DNA from: Watersipora subatra
Lineage: Eukaryota; Bryozoa; Gymnolaemata; Cheilostomatida; Watersiporidae
Assembly: GCF_963576615.1 (NCBI RefSeq)
Contig: NC_088715.1
Span: forward strand, 23,836,499 to 23,900,498
DNA: 64,000 nt
Direction of reading: 5' to 3'
How positions within the stretch are numbered: the stretch's first letter is position 1; the number at the start of each line of letters is the position of its first letter. Below the pieces are notes generated by a model. The model was given only the letters and a program-made list of their open reading frames with translations, searched no databases and was not told the DNA's origin. Positions 1-11,349 of the stretch are shown piece after piece. A program made the position numbers and the translations under genes.

Positions 1-853
1 TTGGTGTGTGATACTGTTCTCTCTAGTCTAACTGCATCACTATATATTGCCTGTTTCATCATAAACTTTCTCCATCTTATTGGCGTTGCCATACCATCTA
101 AATAAAAACAAAAGAGGTTACTACTACATTCTGATTGGGATTACATATATTGATATGCTTCAAGGAGGTACATATGCTTTCTGTACTAGCTGCTATTTCA
201 AGGAGTTCCTTTGGACATATGATAGCAGCTTTCTAAATGCAGCAACTGCTGTAATACCCACAGGAATAATAGAAAGTCATTATTTTCTGCTTACGTTGGC
301 AAGTCTTGATTGATTCTACGTAGTCTGCCCGTCGCATGACCACAACTCATCAAGAGTTACGAAAAACATTGGTAAACTCTCATTAGCTGGAGTTTATATT
401 ACTTTCATCATCGGTATTTCTATTGGATCAGTCCCAGGGTACATCTCTCCTGATGAAGCTACTAGATCCATGTTAAACTTTAGTGGGAATATCTATCTGA
501 GTAATATAGTTTCATGCCAGCTTATTCTTTCAACGCTTTACTTAATTTGGTGTTTTTAACTTTAGTGGTAAAAAAGTTAATTAAAATGAGTCGCCAACCT
601 GGTGGAACCGGACCAAATAGAGATGTAAAAGTTGCTGCAAAATACATTTTAGGAACCTGATTGTTAGTTTACATAGCTTTAGTTCCATCTTTTGTGTATT
701 TTGCTCCGGCTTTTATAGCAAAAAGTGAGATGAGGCTAAAGTCCAGGCATGGGCAAACTACGGCCCGGGGGACACATGCGGCCCGTTAAACCTTTTAATC
801 CGGCTCGCCGATCTTGAAGAAATTAATTAAATTAACTTTGAAATAAACAAGCG

Positions 854-1596
854 ATAACTGTCACGAACAACTTTTAACATATTAACTAGGTATATCAAAC
901 ACGCTGATTCCGATTTTGCACTCAAAATAAAGATTAGTCTACTTACTTTAAGAGTAATGAAGGCTTTTTACAGCGTTTTAATATTGGTCTCGAAAACAAC
1001 ACGATTGCCATAACAAGCTCCGCCCAAAATTACGTAACAAAATCTAGCTTTGTAGGAACAGAAGTTACGTAGGGATGTTTAGACCGATTTAGAATAATAG
1101 AGAAGGATGTTTTAAAATCCATTAATATCTAAGTTCAGCCTCAAAAATATTATCAGTCTGTTCTGAAAGGTAGCTATGCTATTTAGCATTGCATATTTTA
1201 ACAAGCGCGATACCAACGCTAGCTTGTGAAAAAACCTCGCTTTTTGAGCTCATTTTTCTCGGCGTTCAGCCCATTTAAACGGCATGTAACAAGCTACAAG
1301 CAATTTTAAATAGTTTATATACCTTTCATAAAAAAATGAAATTATTTCACAGGCTGGATTTAGGTAATAATGGGTTTTAAAACACCGATCTCTATTATTC
1401 TAAATCGGACTTGTAATTCTAAATGGGCGGAGCGTGTAATGCCGATTGTGTTGTTTTCGAAACGGATATTGAAACGCTTTAAAAAGCCTAAATGACTTTG
1501 AAGGTTAGTTGCCTAATCTGTATTTTGAGTACAAAATCGGAATCAGCGTGTCTGATTTACCTAGTAAATACGATAAAAGTTGTTCGTGACAGTTAT
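854..1596. repeat. Nested foldback (long inverted repeat) element inside the hAT
   Basis: The segment from ATAACTGTCACGAACAACTT at 854 is matched as an inverted copy ending at 1596 (CGTGACAGTTAT). The arms are roughly 240-280 bp (about 854-1130 and 1365-1596) and share blocks such as ACACGCTGATTCCGATTTTG and GAAAACAACAC. The arms enclose a central spacer of about 230 bp. No coding capacity is visible and I could not define a target duplication. It lies between the left TIR of the hAT and its transposase, so it is most simply a later foldback or MITE-like insertion. Confidence 0.75.
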
Positions 1597-1734
1597 GGTT
1601 TAATGTTTCATTTTCCCTGCAATTCTTATGTGTTCCCACTAGATGGCGCACTCTAGATACATTGACTTTGGTGAGGTTCGGCATATTATGGTGCTCCACG
1701 TTTGCTTTTTGACCCCCTCAGTCCTTCTGTAAAG

Positions 1735-3559
1735 ATGAGCGGACCTAAGAAAAGAAAAGCGGACATTCTCTGCAGGTGGACAGAGAATGTCGAGTGTTCA
1801 AAAAGGAGTGGACAACTAAATATTTTTTCACTGAACACCGATCATCTGCTGTATGCCTGATATGTGAGAAAACTGTAGCGGTTTTTAAAGAATATAATAT
1901 TAGCCATCACTTTACTACAAAGCATGCTAACTATGCTAGCAAGCTATCAACAAAAGAACAGGAAGCTACTGCTCAAAAGTTGGCGGCTAATTTACAGGCT
2001 CAACAAAACTTTTTTCACCGCCAAACTGCCATTCAGGAGTCAAGTACCAAGGCCAGTTTTATGCTTTCATTCAAACTGACAAAGACCAGCAAGCCTCTGT
2101 TTGAAGTCAAGTTTGTAAAAGAATGTACGGTGGAGACAGCAAGTGTCTTGGGCCCAGAGAGCAAAGACAAATTTGAAAAAAATCAGTTTATCGCGCAGGA
2201 CAGTGACTCGCCGTTTGGAACTAGTAGATGAAGATATCACCAGCAACTTAAATAAAAAGGCAGAGTCATTCACGTTATATTCATTAGCACTGGATGAAAG
2301 CACTGATGACAAAGACACTGCTCAGCTCCTCATTTTTATCCGAGGGATTAACGACACTTTTGAAATAACGGAGGAGTTTTTGACAATGGAGTCTCTGAAA
2401 AGACAAACACAGGAGAAGACTTGTATGACCGGGTGTCTGCTGTCATCGAAAATATGAAGCTCCCTTGGAGTAAACTTATCAACGCCACCACAGATGGATC
2501 TCCGAATTTAACGGGGAAAACGTTGGCCTGCTGAGGAGAATCCAGAATAAAGTCAAAGATGGAAATCCTGACCAGGATGTTATTTTTCTCCTCTGCATCA
2601 TCCACCAGGAATCTCTATGTAAATCGGTATTACAGCTGAATCATGTCGTGAATCCTGTCGTGAAACTCACCAACTTTATTTGCGCAAGGAGACTTCAGCA
2701 CCGTCAGTTCATTACGTTTCTGGAGAAAACTGATGCGGATCACCAGGACCGGCTTTATCACATCCGAGTCTGCTGGTTAAGTTTGGGCAAAGTGTTTCAA
2801 CGAGTGTGGGAGCTCAAAGAGGAGATTGGTGCATTTTTGGAGTTACATGGAAAGGTTGAAAAATTTCCTGAGCTGAGCAACAAGAGCTGGCTGTGTGACT
2901 TTGCGTTTGCTGCGGACGTATTTTCACACATGAATGAGCTCAACATGAAACTACAGGGGAAGGATCAGTTTGTGCAGGACATGTACACAAACTGAAAGCT
3001 TTCAAATCCAAGCTGGTTTTATTCTCCAGGCAAATTTTAAATAAGTCATTCACACATTTTCCCACACTAGCTGCGCTGAAAGAGGCCGGCGCAAAAGTGA
3101 AGAAATACATCGAGCCACTAGATGCGCTGCTCGGAGAATTCTGCCGTCGGTTTTCTGATTTTGATACAAGTTGACAAGTCACTTCAGTTGGTGGCCTGTC
3201 CTCTGTCACAAAACCCCGAAACAGCTCCAGAGAAGCTGCAGCTTGAACTGATCGACCTTCAGTCCAACCCAGTCTTAAATGAGAAGTTCAACTCTCTGAA
3301 ACTGAATGACTTTTATGCTTCACTCAATGAAGCCGCATTTCCAAATCTCCGGAGGACAGCGCAGAAGATGCTGGCGTTGTTCGGTTCGACCTACGTGTGT
3401 GAACAGACGTACAGCATCATGAACATCAACAAGGCTAGCCACAGATTCCAATTAACAGACCAACACCTCAGATCCATCCTGAGAACTGCTACAACTAAAC
3501 TCACTCCAGACTTTGATGCGCTGGCTAAAAAGGGGGACCAACAGCACTGTTCCCATTGA
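1735..3559 (+). pseudogene. hAT transposase pseudogene (GTF2IRD2-like)
   Basis: The decayed reading frame begins at ATG 1735 (MSGPKKRKAD). It shifts frame near 1785 into a BED-like zinc finger with CLIC and HHFTTKH (1776-2231), then into the segment LALDESTDDKDTAQLLIF (2143-2457). A central hAT segment follows at 2648-2995. The C-terminal dimerisation region (3122-3559) includes the stretch around FPNLRRTAQKMLALFGSTYV. The pieces lie in three frames, so at least three frameshifts are needed. The zinc finger, the LDESTD motif and the C-terminal region together match the hAT family whose domesticated vertebrate relative is GTF2IRD2. No active transposase could be made from this copy. Family placement is from motif recognition; exact clade is inferred. 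Confidence 0.8.
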
Positions 3560-4358
3560 AAGTAAAAGTTTCTCCTTTGTATTATGTAAAAAATGCTTTG
3601 GAAATAATTATATCAGTAAGCCTTATATGTTACATGTCATTTCTGTTAAGGAGCGCGCATAAGTGGTGCGCAAATGAACGCACGTTCTCAAAACAAACAA
3701 TGTGCACCCGATCAAATATAACGCGCTCCGCAGTGGCGCGTTATCAATGTTCTGTCCTTGTGCTGATCGTTGTTGACTTTTGGCACTGGAGACACAAACT
3801 GAATAGAAGGAGCAAGATAAGTACATCTGAATCTCTTACTGTTTTTGAAATAAATACAGTCAGGAGGAGAGTGATGATGATATCCAGAAGGTAACAGAAC
3901 TTGCAGTGCTTTGAAATAGAAATTGTTAGTAACAAAAACATTGTTTTTTATTCATTTAATTTTCAGTGTTTTAAGACTCATTTCAATAAATAGCTAAATA
4001 CTGTGGGGCTTTAAAGACAGATCTTTTGTTGTAATGCTTTTGTTCATTTTCATTTGAAATTAAAGCACATGTTTTCTCAATATCTCATGATATATATTTT
4101 TTATTCTGTGAGGTGGAGTTACCAAAACACTTCATCCATTTGCTCCTGGTCCGGCCCCTCTGTCAAAATTTAGAACCCATTGTGGCCCACGAATCAAAAA
4201 GTTTGCCCATCCCTGGGCTAAACCGTTACTTGCAATGGACTACCTTAGTTTTTCAATCAGTCTATGGATTAGCTCATGTTATTTTTTATTGTTAGGTTTA
4301 TCAGAGATACCTAGCAGAGGTGAAGACCTTGACATTCACTAAGAGAGAAGAGCTGTAA

Positions 4359-5471
4359 ATTTTCCAAATCAAATCATTGTTGTTCTATTTAGTAACATGA
4401 ACAAGCAGTGTTTTCATTCAGCATTTTATGGGTCAGCTTTGTTATTTGTTCTCCTTCCTAGCCAATTAATTATATGTTGTTAAAACCATATCTGACATTT
4501 GACATTAGTAGTTTTTTTTTGAAAGTCTAGTAAAAAAATTTGTTTATATCCAGCTTTAATTGAAAGAACTTACTTTTAGTCTGAATTATTTCAGTAAAAA
4601 ATGCATTTAACCCAATTTTCAATGTTTCCTTTTGGTAGCTTTTATAAGTTTTTAACTGCTATTATTTTCAAGCCATCACATTACAATAAGCTGGAAGCTA
4701 CCAGAATTTTGTCATTTATATTTTTTGCTTTGTTTCCATTAGTATTGGCTTTAAATGTTTTTTACAATAAATCCATTCATTTTATTGCTCTTTAGTAGCA
4801 ATATATCTTTTTAGCAAACATTTTGTTCATAAATTAAAAAAAATTTGTTACATGTCAGTAAAACGACTGGTTTCTCAATTTCATGACTTTTGTGAATTTT
4901 TAAAAAAATATGACAACTAATTCAGCTCTGACAAATAACTACAGTAGGGAACAATAAATATTAATTTTAGTAAGCACAACCACTACAGAATAGGGGTTGC
5001 TGTGACAGCTGATTATATGATTGTTAGAATGTGTATGAAGCAAAGATGAAGGTGTAATATAAAGATCAATATATCTCTTTGGAGAAACAAACTTGAAAGA
5101 TAAAATACTGTATTGCATGTTCATTGAACAGCAGACCTTGATTCCTCTTCCAGATAAAAATCAATACTGAACACCTATAGCTTTTGCTTATAGCTAAAGC
5201 TTATAACAACACTTTTCTAACATCTATGCAGGTTGTAGCTTTAACGCTCTAAGGCAATCATTGTGTGAAGTAGAGATTTGAAGCAAATCTTGATGTTAGA
5301 AAATGCCTTAATATGCACATATTGTTGTGGAAAGTGATCCACCGAGAGCTGAACCGATCTTTGCGCTAAGCCGAGCAGGGCTGTGCTCAGCCAGGAAAAA
5401 TAACGAGATGAAGAGAGTTCAGCCGAGCAGACTAAAGGTGAGCAGACTAAAGCCAAACCTAGCCAACCTCA
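4359..5471. other. Intergenic AT-rich DNA, no gene seen
   Basis: I see no splice-compatible coding segment, RNA gene or recognisable repeat. Short frames at 4601-4795 and 5241-5456 have no family resemblance. A short degenerate GC-richer stretch at 5330-5460 precedes the TA tract. Confidence 0.5.
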
Positions 5472-5482
5472 TTATATATATA

Positions 5483-5546
<64 letters not shown>
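5472..5546. repeat. (TA)n microsatellite
   Basis: About 75 bp of nearly pure TA dinucleotides with one TTTA interruption. The short reading frame crossing it is an artefact. Confidence 0.95.
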
Positions 5547-5547
<1 letters not shown>

Positions 5548-6937
5548 GCAAATATAAGACATATATAAGACACAAATACTAAAAGTTTACTTTTTTCGCA
5601 ATAATTTTTCAAATATTTCATACTCCACTAATAATCTTTTAGGTTTTTAGTGTAGAGTTCTCTTTTTTATATGCTTGTGCACTTGCTTTTAGTTAATATA
5701 TATATAAATATATATACATGTATATATATCTACTATATAAACGGCAATCGTTGTCTGCCTGCGTGTTTGATTGATTGTCCGCCTTATAGAGTACCGTACT
5801 CTTCCGACTATTAGCCGTTACTAAGTATCTAGGGCGCATTAACGAGAATCTCCGGTTATTGCGCCTCATAACCTATTCATCGTTTGCCGTTTTCACCCGA
5901 AAATGACGTAATAATGACAACTCTACGGCTTTCTTTTAGCTACATGACACACGATGCTTTTTTGTCCTCGACGTATTAGGGCTAATTAGTTTTCGGCAAA
6001 ACGATATCGACAATAGACTCTCTCGATATTAGAATTTGGCGACTAAATTTTATTAATTCTATGAAACACGATGCCGTTTTTGTGAACCTCTATTTCTGGA
6101 TCTTCTTAAGGTTCAACTGCTAAATCGCTGTTAAGGTCACTACTTTTCACGCGGACAATAATGTATTATCTCGAGTAGGAGTAACATCTATATTCTCTCA
6201 CCTTCGATCAGACAAAGACACTACAATAATTTACTTTTACATAACATATCGTTGTAGCAGTATCGTCGTATTCAGAAGTTTGGTGGATATCTGTTGGTGG
6301 AAAAGTAACTTTTTTATACACACTTATGCAAGAATTGTTATTATTAATTCAACATATTCACGAATGTTATTTTGTTTTCTCAGTTTGTATTAATTGTATC
6401 ATTACCGAATCATCTCATATTGTAATCGTAGCAAAACAGACTCGATTTAGCTATTACTTGCTAATTATTTCACTGCTACATCTAAACCCTTTATAGTCGT
6501 TTTATTTTTAAAGATTACTTGACCTGCACAAAACCTTTTTTGTCATTATATGAAGTTTAAAAGTAGTTTGACAAAGTAAATTTGAAACCCTTCACAGTTG
6601 TTTTAGGTAAAATGGCAAATGTTGTTATATGTTAAATACAAATCAGTTTTCTGTTCAGTGTTTTTTTTATTACCCGGGCAACGCTGGGTTGTACAGCTAG
6701 ATGTATTAGCTTACACACCTTTCCTGTTAAATCTAACCAGTTAGTTTTTCGTAATTATTTTCACATTTTACAACAAACATTTGTAAGATTGCTGTAAGAT
6801 TTATCGTGTAAGATTGCAAGTATCAGTTATTCTCCACTATCTTATATTTACATACATTTACATATAGTAGGTATTAAAATTCTCTTATCTCCACTACTTA
6901 ATAACGTTGGATTTGCCGCTGTTCGTGATAGTGGGTC

Positions 6938-7210
6938 ATGTTCATTTCCTTCAGCAGCCGAGTTACTAATTTTTTTCCAGCTACGAGTAGGCCTACTGTA
7001 ACTTACTATTACAGAACTTTCACGAGTACTCCGAGCGTTGTGATATGCTATTGTGAAAAGAGAGCAGCTGCTATCGACTTACTGTCACCCTGCATCAGCC
7101 ATGACCAGCTATACGTCGCCTGCTCAAAAGTAGGCACACGCCGAAAACTGTTTCTTCATACGCCCGACAGAAAAACCAAAAATGTTGTCTATCAGCATGT
7201 GTTGCGTTGA
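6938..7210 (+). pseudogene. Helitron helicase (Pif1-like) C-terminal fragment
   Basis: The last about 45 codons before TGA encode SPCISHDQLYVACSKVG, followed by RKTKNVVYQHVL. This matches the C-terminus of Helitron RepHel proteins, in which a Pif1-type helicase motif of the form S-H-G-Q-L-Y-V-A-x-S-R-V is followed by K-N-V-V-Y-x-E-V-L and a stop. Here the Arg of the motif is Lys. No Rep/HUH domain or upstream helicase motifs are present, so this is a remnant retained in a non-autonomous element. A near-identical fragment occurs on the minus strand at 14280-14560. Confidence 0.75.
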
Positions 7211-7215
7211 ACTAA

Positions 7216-7621
7216 GGGAGAGAGAAAGGGAGAGAGAGAGAGAGAGAGGGAGAGCGAGGAGGGGAGGGGGGAGAGAGAGGGGGGAGAGGGAGAGAAGGAG
7301 AGCGAGGAGGAGAGGGGGGAGGAGAGAGAGAGAGGGAGAGAAAGAGAAAGAGGGAGAGAGAAAGAGGGGAGGGAGGGAGAGAGAGAGAGGGGAGGGAGAG
7401 ACAGAGAGGAGAGAGAGAGGGAGAGGGAGGGGGAGAGAAAGAGGGGAGAGAGAGGGGAGAGAGAGAGAGGGAGAGAGAGGGGAGAGACGGAAAGACGGAG
7501 AGAGGGAGAGAGGGAGAGGGGGAAGAGGGAGGGAGAGAGGGGAGAGACGGAGAGAGGGGAAAGAGGGAGAGAACGAGAGAGAGAGGGAGAGCGAGGAAGA
7601 GAGAGGGGGGAGAGAGAGAGG

Positions 7622-7652
<31 letters not shown>

Positions 7653-7675
7653 GGGAAAGAGGGAGAGATGGAGAT
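7216..7675 (+). repeat. GA-rich polypurine tract inside Helitron 1
   Basis: About 460 bp of almost pure G and A on the plus strand, built from GAGA, GGGA and GGAGA units. The long Ser/Leu/Pro-rich or Arg/Glu-rich reading frames across it on both strands are low-complexity artefacts. The equivalent position in Helitron 2 (minus strand) has a CT-rich tract of about 750 bp. Confidence 0.95.
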
Positions 7676-8017
7676 GTAACTGCATATTTCGAGTTGTTTT
7701 ACAGTGTGAAAGACAACTCTCAATAAACCTTATGCTGCGCGTGAATCTATTCCTGTAGACGGGTAATGCAGCTAGTACATATATAAATCTCAATGTCTCA
7801 ATCTCAAATTTAGAATGAGGTATCCGCTGCGAACTGCGTTTGAAGTCACAACCTCAAGTTCTGTAGACATCTATTCAGACTATAGCTAACCAGACTATTG
7901 CAATAAGTAAGGATCTGTAGTAGTCACTGCAGCCGGTACAGTATGAATTACATGAATTACACAGAAATACACACAGTGAACAAAAATAGCAAAGCTCACA
8001 GAAATATACCAACACCT

Positions 8018-8124
8018 TCATTTAAAGGTTAGAATGGTAAATGTTGATGTGAATATGTTTAATAAAAGTAAATTTTCTCTACATAAGCTTTTTATTACCT
8101 GTACAACGCTGGGCATCCAGCTGG
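8018..8124 (+). mobile_element. Helitron-like 3' end
   Basis: The segment matches the 3' module seen at 6610-6700: a TGGTAAATGTTGATGTG stretch, then TTATTACCTGTACAACGCTG, a degenerate GC hairpin, and CTGG followed by T (CTRR type). The 5' boundary is not identifiable. Confidence 0.45.
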
Positions 8125-8309
8125 TATATATATATAAAGGTGAGTTTATATTGCAAAACACATTGGTTTTTTCGCAATACCCAGCTTTGGAGGCATTGAG
8201 CTTATCCATTAGACTACACCTTTCAACTGAGCATAGTAATCAATACTGGTGAAGGTAATCATTACATCGGTTAAAAAACGCATAGTGACATTTTGTCACA
8301 CGTAATAAT

Positions 8310-8403
8310 CATCAGCTCGCCTCGCTAGGTGAATGCTCGATGTTGCACTCGATGTTTATAAACTGCTGTTTTATCACCCATGCAACGCCGGGCACTCAAC
8401 TAG
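8310..8403 (+). mobile_element. Helitron-like 3' end
   Basis: The sequence ends with CCCATGCAACGCCGGGCACT and then CAACTAG followed by T, a Helitron-type 3' hairpin plus CTAG|T. The 5' boundary is not found. Confidence 0.5.
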
Positions 8404-8422
8404 TTGCAAGTATACTTATTAC

Positions 8423-9549
8423 TAGAGCTGCACAATGATCGCGTTAATTAAACGATTAACGCGGCCAATACAAATAAACGATTAACTGAGCTGGGCCAAT
8501 TAATCTTCAATTAAAATGCAACGGAGGTGATTATCTTGATGTGGTTCCTTTCCTTTGTACTGTTTAGTACCATACGTTAGTAATACTAACATAGCAGGTT
8601 GCTACCATTTAATTTACTGACAAATAAATATCATGACAAGCAACACTTTCTTACCAATAAATTACAACCCCATTTATTTTGCACTCAACTATGAAAACAC
8701 ATTGAGTCGCTAACATTAAACTTGTTTATACAATGCACAAGCGCTGTGCCGATCTAGTTGTAAGCGGCCTCGTTGTTAGTTGTTTGAACATGTTTCTAAG
8801 TAATAGCAACAAAAGTGATTTCAGTATTATTTAATACGCATCTTACAGTTTATTTTTGTTTATTTTTAAAAACTTTTCAAGTAAATTATACATGTACTTT
8901 CATTTTTCAAAAAAGTCACAATCATATTTCAGCTTCAGAATATCTGTAATATAAGGTTGACACTTTATTGGAACATGAAAGCGGAAAATGTCTTCCACCC
9001 TAGGTAGCGCATTTCTGTAAGTTGTTGGAAGCGTAAACAATAAAGCTAAGTGCAGTATATGCCAGAAAGAATCTGCTTACCACCACAGCACATCATCATT
9101 AAGATATATTTTAACTAATTCTCATCCTACCCGCAGTAATCATCCCCAGCTGTCGCAGACAATAACTAATACTACTGATTACCGGCACTACCGTCCCCTG
9201 TGAGCAGCTATTCTCTAAAGCTGGCAATATTGTATGTAGGAAGAGGGCATCTCCTTATTCAGGCAATGTGAATAAATTGTGCTGTCTCAACTCTTGGCTG
9301 ATTTGATTAAAGACTTTCATAGACAGTTTTCATACCCATAATAATTATTACATGGAAACTTATGTACATTGTGCATAACATGTACTACTGCTAACAATTG
9401 TCTAAAACATAATTAATCTATATGTAGCTGTATTATTTGTTTTTGAATATGCAGATTTTTGCTAGATTAATTCGAAGATTAATCGAAGATTAACTGGTTC
9501 AGACCAGTTATTAAGCGCGATCAATTTTTATAATCGTTTTGCAGCTCTA
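8423..9549 (+). mobile_element. Decayed hAT element with perfect 8-bp target duplication
   Basis: The TIRs start TAGAGCTGCACAATGAT at the left and, as reverse complement of the right end, TAGAGCTGCAAAACGAT. The flanking duplications are identical: CTTATTAC at 8415-8422 and 9550-9557. At 1127 bp it is too short for a full transposase and holds only remnants of the zinc finger and the C-terminal region. Confidence 0.9.
9036..9300 (+). pseudogene. hAT (BED finger) transposase remnant
   Basis: From 9036 the translation reads NNKAKCSICQKESAYHHSTS with a downstream histidine in ILTNSHP, a BED-type zinc finger (CxxC plus His pair). From 9181, in another frame, it reads TTVPCEQLFSKAGNIV and then CRKRASP, NKLCCLNSWL, the conserved C-terminal dimerisation motif of hAT transposases. 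The whole catalytic core between the two is absent and the frames differ, so this is an internally deleted, inactive copy. Confidence 0.75.
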
Positions 9550-9557
9550 CTTATTAC

Positions 9558-11349
9558 ACATGACAGTTTCTCATGTCGCACTAGATTGCCAGGGTACTAC
9601 TAGGATATAATAGCTGCAAGTGGAAAGCGCAGAAATTTTTAGATAATATATAGCAATTTTCCAGGATCATTTTTTAATAGGAGCTAAGTGTACATGTTAT
9701 TTGTTTGGCGGTATTTTGTTATTTGATTTGATCACTTCACAATTTTATAAAATTAAAAAGAAGATAAATCCTGAAACTTAAATGATAATAAGCTTATTCT
9801 CATGCTTGAAGTTGCCTGGTTTTTAGCTGTTTTAGATTTTTATTGACTTATCAGCAAATCAAAATTTGTACCTTTTTCTTCTGTATGTTTTTGAGGGTTT
9901 ATTACGAGACAATGTTTTTAGATTTTTAGTACTCTGGCAATCTGGTGTGCCATGAGAGTTTGTAGTGTGCAATAACTATCTGCGAAAATTATTTCTCTAT
10001 GCAATAAGATGGTAAAGTGGCACAGTTAGTATGCAGTGTGCATGTCTACTAAGTGAACTAACAAAGATCAAATCCCATGTGATGAATTGTTTTTTTCCTA
10101 ACCACCAAGTGCAGCTTCAAAAAACACGGATGAATGGATGGACAAAAATCTTATTATAGTAAAGATCTGCTTTTTCTTTTATTCCTGTTTTTGTTGTTAT
10201 TTTTTAATGAATCTAAAAATGAATTTTTGTTGTTGTTGTTAACAGTTTTGTTTAAAAGTATTGCTTCAGTTTTCTGGGATGGTGTCAAAACTTGCTATAT
10301 GTAATAAAAAACCTACAATAAATTACGCCTTTTAAACGTTCCGCTACTAGGATGGCCAAATGAATGACTGTAACTCATCAAAAATTGAGTTGGATGTAAA
10401 AATTTCTTGGCAGCTAATTATTACTAATAAATCACTATTACCCTTACCACATGGTAAAACAATTTAAGCTTTGATAGTGCTATACTGTATATAAAATCAA
10501 ACCATAATATTCTGTGATGATCATAATTACAGGATCACCAAACAAACCTTTTGTGTTCTTGGTCATTTGTGGCATAAACTCGTTTGCTTTACTATTTCGG
10601 ACCATACATAGTATAAATATTTAAAAAGAAAGTTTTGCAGACCTTCCAGCTGCCACCAAAAGTATCGTAAAATAATGCATTACTTTTATTTTGAACCCAT
10701 TTTACCCTCTCTTATCATTAACAATAATTGCTGACCAACAAAATATTTAGGCGCTACAAATACTCCAAAGGCCATTATTTTACCTGCCTTTTAAAAACTT
10801 TGTGCCATTGCATACACCAATCCTTTGGTGGTGTGAATTCATCAGGTTTTGCTGATAAAACATGAAGTGTAACTAGATATTCGCAATTATTTGGTAATGC
10901 CAGAATGCAGTTGATTTGCACAGGAGTTAGAGTGTTGGGCTACTATGCCGAATTTCATGACCTTGAGGCATGTAAAAAAAGTCTTTTACATCAACTAACT
11001 ATAGCTTTGGGCAGAGAGATAGATGGGAGGACATCATCCGTCTTATACTAAATATTAGACCCTAACAGTCTAGTTTGCTGTTGGAGATCATCATGTGTAA
11101 TAACTATATGTACCTGGAAAATTATTGAGAAAATCTAAAAGCAGTTGATTAGTGCAATTGTTTGAGTGAATCTACATACAAGGACACTATAAGTATGTAA
11201 CTACATGTATAAGCGAAGGCTTGTTAGCAAGAACTTGTTATTAAGTACTTTAAGGACTACCCACAAGCCAGTAAATAGGATTAAGTGTAACTTAATTGAC
11301 TTGATGGTCCAGACTTGAAATATCAGTCTGCAGTTGGAGCTGTTTTGCT
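9558..11349. other. Intergenic region with SINE-like repeats
   Basis: A tRNA-like promoter unit is visible at about 9930-10110 (A-box-like TGGCACAGTTAGTATG, B-box-like AAGATCAAATCCC). A repeat at about 10797-11190 is shared with 18150-18580. The rest is unassigned AT-rich DNA; I see no coding exon. Confidence 0.5.
10797..11190 (+). repeat. Dispersed repeat family B, copy 1
   Basis: It shares an ordered series of matches with 18150-18580: AATCCTTTGGT, CAATTATTTGGTAATGC and the stretch around TCTAGTTTGCTGTTGGAGAT. Copy 2 ends in a tRNA-like A box and B box. Copy 1 retains only the first part of it, so it is 3'-truncated. A tRNA-derived SINE is the simplest reading. Confidence 0.55.

Larger units (their letters stand above)
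743..4216 (+). mobile_element. hAT DNA transposon (GTF2IRD2-like transposase type)
   Basis: The terminal inverted repeats are CAGGCATGGGCAAACT at the left end and its near-complement at the right (reverse complement CAGGGATGGGCAAACT), with one mismatch. Flanking 8-bp duplications are GCTAAAGT (735-742) and GCTAAACC (4217-4224), matching at six positions, which is typical of an aged hAT insertion. The interior carries a broken hAT transposase in the same orientation and a nested foldback repeat at 854-1596. The element is about 3.47 kb and non-functional as it stands. Confidence 0.85.
1..4358 (+). pseudogene. Seven-transmembrane receptor (GPCR-like) pseudogene, split by a hAT element
   Basis: Conceptual translation of 1-742 followed by 4217-4358 gives successive hydrophobic segments in the order expected of a 7TM receptor. 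TM1 lies near 55-95 in frame 1. After a frameshift near 110, TM2 and TM3 are in the frame of 113-313. TM4, an extracellular loop and TM5 follow. After another frameshift near 548 comes TM6, and TM7 lies at about 4220-4292. The segment after TM3 reads LASLD, then TGA, then FYVVC, so the nonsense codon sits where the Arg of a DRY/DRF-type motif would be. A second TGA (about 658) lies in TM6 and a TAG (4293-4295) follows TM7; the terminal TAA is 4356-4358. Removing the hAT insertion with one target copy restores the frame between TM6 and TM7. The 5' end lies outside the window. The subfamily is not recognised; a rhodopsin-like class is inferred only from topology and the DR-type motif. Confidence 0.6.
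5729..7775 (+). mobile_element. Non-autonomous Helitron 1 (composite)
   Basis: The 5' end is TCTACTATATAAACGGCAAT preceded by A (A|TC), and the 3' end is GGGTAATGCAGCTAG followed by T (CTAG|T). These are the hallmarks of Helitrons inserting between A and T. The same 5' end recurs at 15263 (minus) and 32012 (plus), and the same 3' end at 13424 (minus) and 35255 (plus). An internal copy of a second Helitron 3' end (hairpin CCCGGGCAACGCTGGG then CTAG, 6674-6700) shows the element is composite. It carries a helicase C-terminal remnant and a long GA tract. The 5729-6880 part is about 90% or more identical by eye to 32012-33180. Confidence 0.8.

Noticed and set aside
7124..7793. Long Ser/Leu/Pro and Arg/Glu reading frames across the GA tract
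   Set aside because: They exist only because a polypurine tract lacks stop codons in several frames; there are no domains or splice context. The same holds for 13476-14366.
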